This document shows, in pieces, positions 4,405 through 5,185 of a DNA stretch of 5,185 nt. The position numbers were made by a program, and so were the translations under genes. How positions within the stretch are numbered: position 1 is the stretch's first letter; every line of letters begins with the position of its first letter. The notes beneath the pieces were generated by a model. That model was not told the DNA's origin and searched no databases. It was given only the letters and a program-made list of their open reading frames with translations. Source of the stretch: Verrucomicrobiales bacterium (GTDB lineage: Bacteria; Verrucomicrobiota; Verrucomicrobiia; Limisphaerales; UBA1100); contig WTHG01000337.1 in assembly GCA_011523245.1 (NCBI GenBank), positions 1-5,185 on the forward strand, in the 5' to 3' direction.

Positions 4405-5185
4405 TTATTCCGCACTGAAACGATGCACCGTGGTGGTGGAATAGGTGTCGCCCGGCTTGAGAATGGTGCTCGGAAAATCCTCATGATTCACCGAGTCCGG
4501 AAAATGCTGGGTCTCAAGGCAAAGCGCGCCGCGGAAGGGATATTTCTTGCCGTCTTTTCCTTCCTGATTCATCAGAAAGTTTCCGCTGTAAAACTGAATA
4601 CCGGGCTGGTCGGTGTGAATCTCCATCACCCGTCCGCTCGCCGGATCCTTCAAACGGGCTGCCAAACGCATCGTGCCGGCCTCTCCGTTCAACACGAAAT
4701 TATGGTCGTATCCCAGCGTGGAGGTTTCGCAGTCGGCCGTTTCCTTGGCTTCCTTGTCCGGAATGCGGTCACCAATGACATTAGTCTTTCGGAAATCCAG
4801 CGCGGTATTCGCCACGGGCTCGATTTGACCGGTGGGAATTAGAGTGTCATCGGTAGCGGTGTAGTTATCGGCATTGAGGGTTAGTTCATGGCTAAGAATA
4901 GTTCCGTTACCAGCACCTCCGAGGTTGAAGTAGGCGTGATTGGTGAGGTTCACAGGAGTGGCCTTGTCCGTGGTGGCCTCGTAATCGATGCGCAGTTCGT
5001 TCTCATCAGTAAGCGTGTAGGTAACCTTCATGCTGAGGTTTCCCGGATACCCTTCCTCACCATCCGGACTAGTGAGACTGAAGGTCACGGCCTGCGCCTC
5101 GGAGGAAGGTTCAGCTTTCCAAACCTGCTTGCTCAACGCCTTGTCACCGCCACCGTGCAGATGGTTGGGATCATTGTTAGTCGCC
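4405..5185 (-). CDS. galM: Aldose 1-epimerase (galactose mutarotase), N-terminus missing
   Basis: This enzyme interconverts the alpha and beta anomers of galactose, glucose and related sugars, feeding the Leloir pathway. The reading frame is open to the right window edge, so the gene begins outside. The visible 260 residues start with ATNNDPNHLHGGGDKALSKQVWKAE, which contains the family's NHLHGG motif with the first catalytic histidine. Further along are VNLTNHAYFNLGG (second catalytic-site histidine), the substrate-binding aspartate in LGYDHNFVL, QPGIQFYSGNF, and RGALCLETQHFPDSVNH with the presumed catalytic-base glutamate. The C-terminus, FPSTILKPGDTYSTTTVHRF, is family-typical and complete, so roughly 70-100 N-terminal residues are missing. 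A TTG at 5136 is only an internal Leu codon, not a start, since clear homology continues upstream. It shares direction with ffs and dnaX but is probably a separate unit, given the 67-base gap and the promoter-like signal there. Confidence 0.95.
   Translation of the reverse strand, partial: ATNNDPNHLHGGGDKALSKQVWKAEPSSEAQAVTFSLTSPDGEEGYPGNLSMKVTYTLTDENELRIDYEATTDKATPVNLTNHAYFNLGGAGNGTILSHELTLNADNYTATDDTLIPTGQIEPVANTALDFRKTNVIGDRIPDKEAKETADCETSTLGYDHNFVLNGEAGTMRLAARLKDPASGRVMEIHTDQPGIQFYSGNFLMNQEGKDGKKYPFRGALCLETQHFPDSVNHEDFPSTILKPGDTYSTTTVHRFSAE

Noticed and set aside
4209..4418. Short + strand frame over the galM-dnaX gap
   Set aside because: It runs opposite the SRP RNA gene and its composition is explained by the RNA structure; there is no ribosome binding site or family resemblance.
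4423..4842. 139-codon + strand frame inside galM
   Set aside because: It is antisense to the conserved C-terminal half of galM and has no recognisable domain, so it is most simply a shadow frame.
5134..5136. TTG as the start codon of galM
   Set aside because: The frame continues to the window edge with the conserved NHLHGG motif upstream of this codon, so the true start lies outside.

Overview
The window looks like an ordinary chromosomal housekeeping segment of a Gram-negative-type bacterium, most likely from the Verrucomicrobiota or a nearby PVC lineage. That placement is inferred from remembered family resemblance: the DnaX sequence around residues 60-110, and a CII-like helix-turn-helix protein of a type I associate with that phylum. 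No 16S or other phylogenetic marker is present to confirm it.

Layout, left to right. (1) The 3' end of a groEL gene on the + strand (1-320) closes with a strong intrinsic terminator (345-372). (2) A small + strand gene (454-936) encodes a 160-residue helix-turn-helix protein resembling phage CII-type regulators. It has no Shine-Dalgarno sequence and a -10-like TACAAT placed so that its mRNA may be leaderless. (3) A minus-strand cluster reads right to left: galM (aldose 1-epimerase, 5' end outside the window), ffs (SRP 4.5S-type RNA), dnaX (DNA polymerase III gamma/tau), a ybaB/ebfC gene, recR, and a YihX-like HAD hydrolase.

The order dnaX-ybaB-recR, with the SRP RNA gene just upstream of dnaX, is an arrangement found in several distant bacteria. 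Clamp loading (DnaX), nucleoid binding (YbaB) and recombinational repair (RecR) are therefore probably co-transcribed. The HAD gene is appended through a TAATG stop-start overlap, so it is probably translated from the same message. Its 3' end overlaps the CII-like gene tail to tail by 32 bases.

The SRP RNA gene has no ORF of its own. It is recognised by the conserved domain IV (GGAA tetraloop with CAGG/AGCA flanks), pairing ends, a U6 tract after the 3' end, and a promoter-like pair that would start transcription exactly at the first paired base.

No CRISPR array, transposon, integrase or prophage module is visible. No clearly new multi-gene system is seen. The best leads are the eroded DnaX zinc module, the competing 3' structures of the SRP RNA with a hairpin lying over its promoter, and the isolated, possibly leaderless CII-like regulator.
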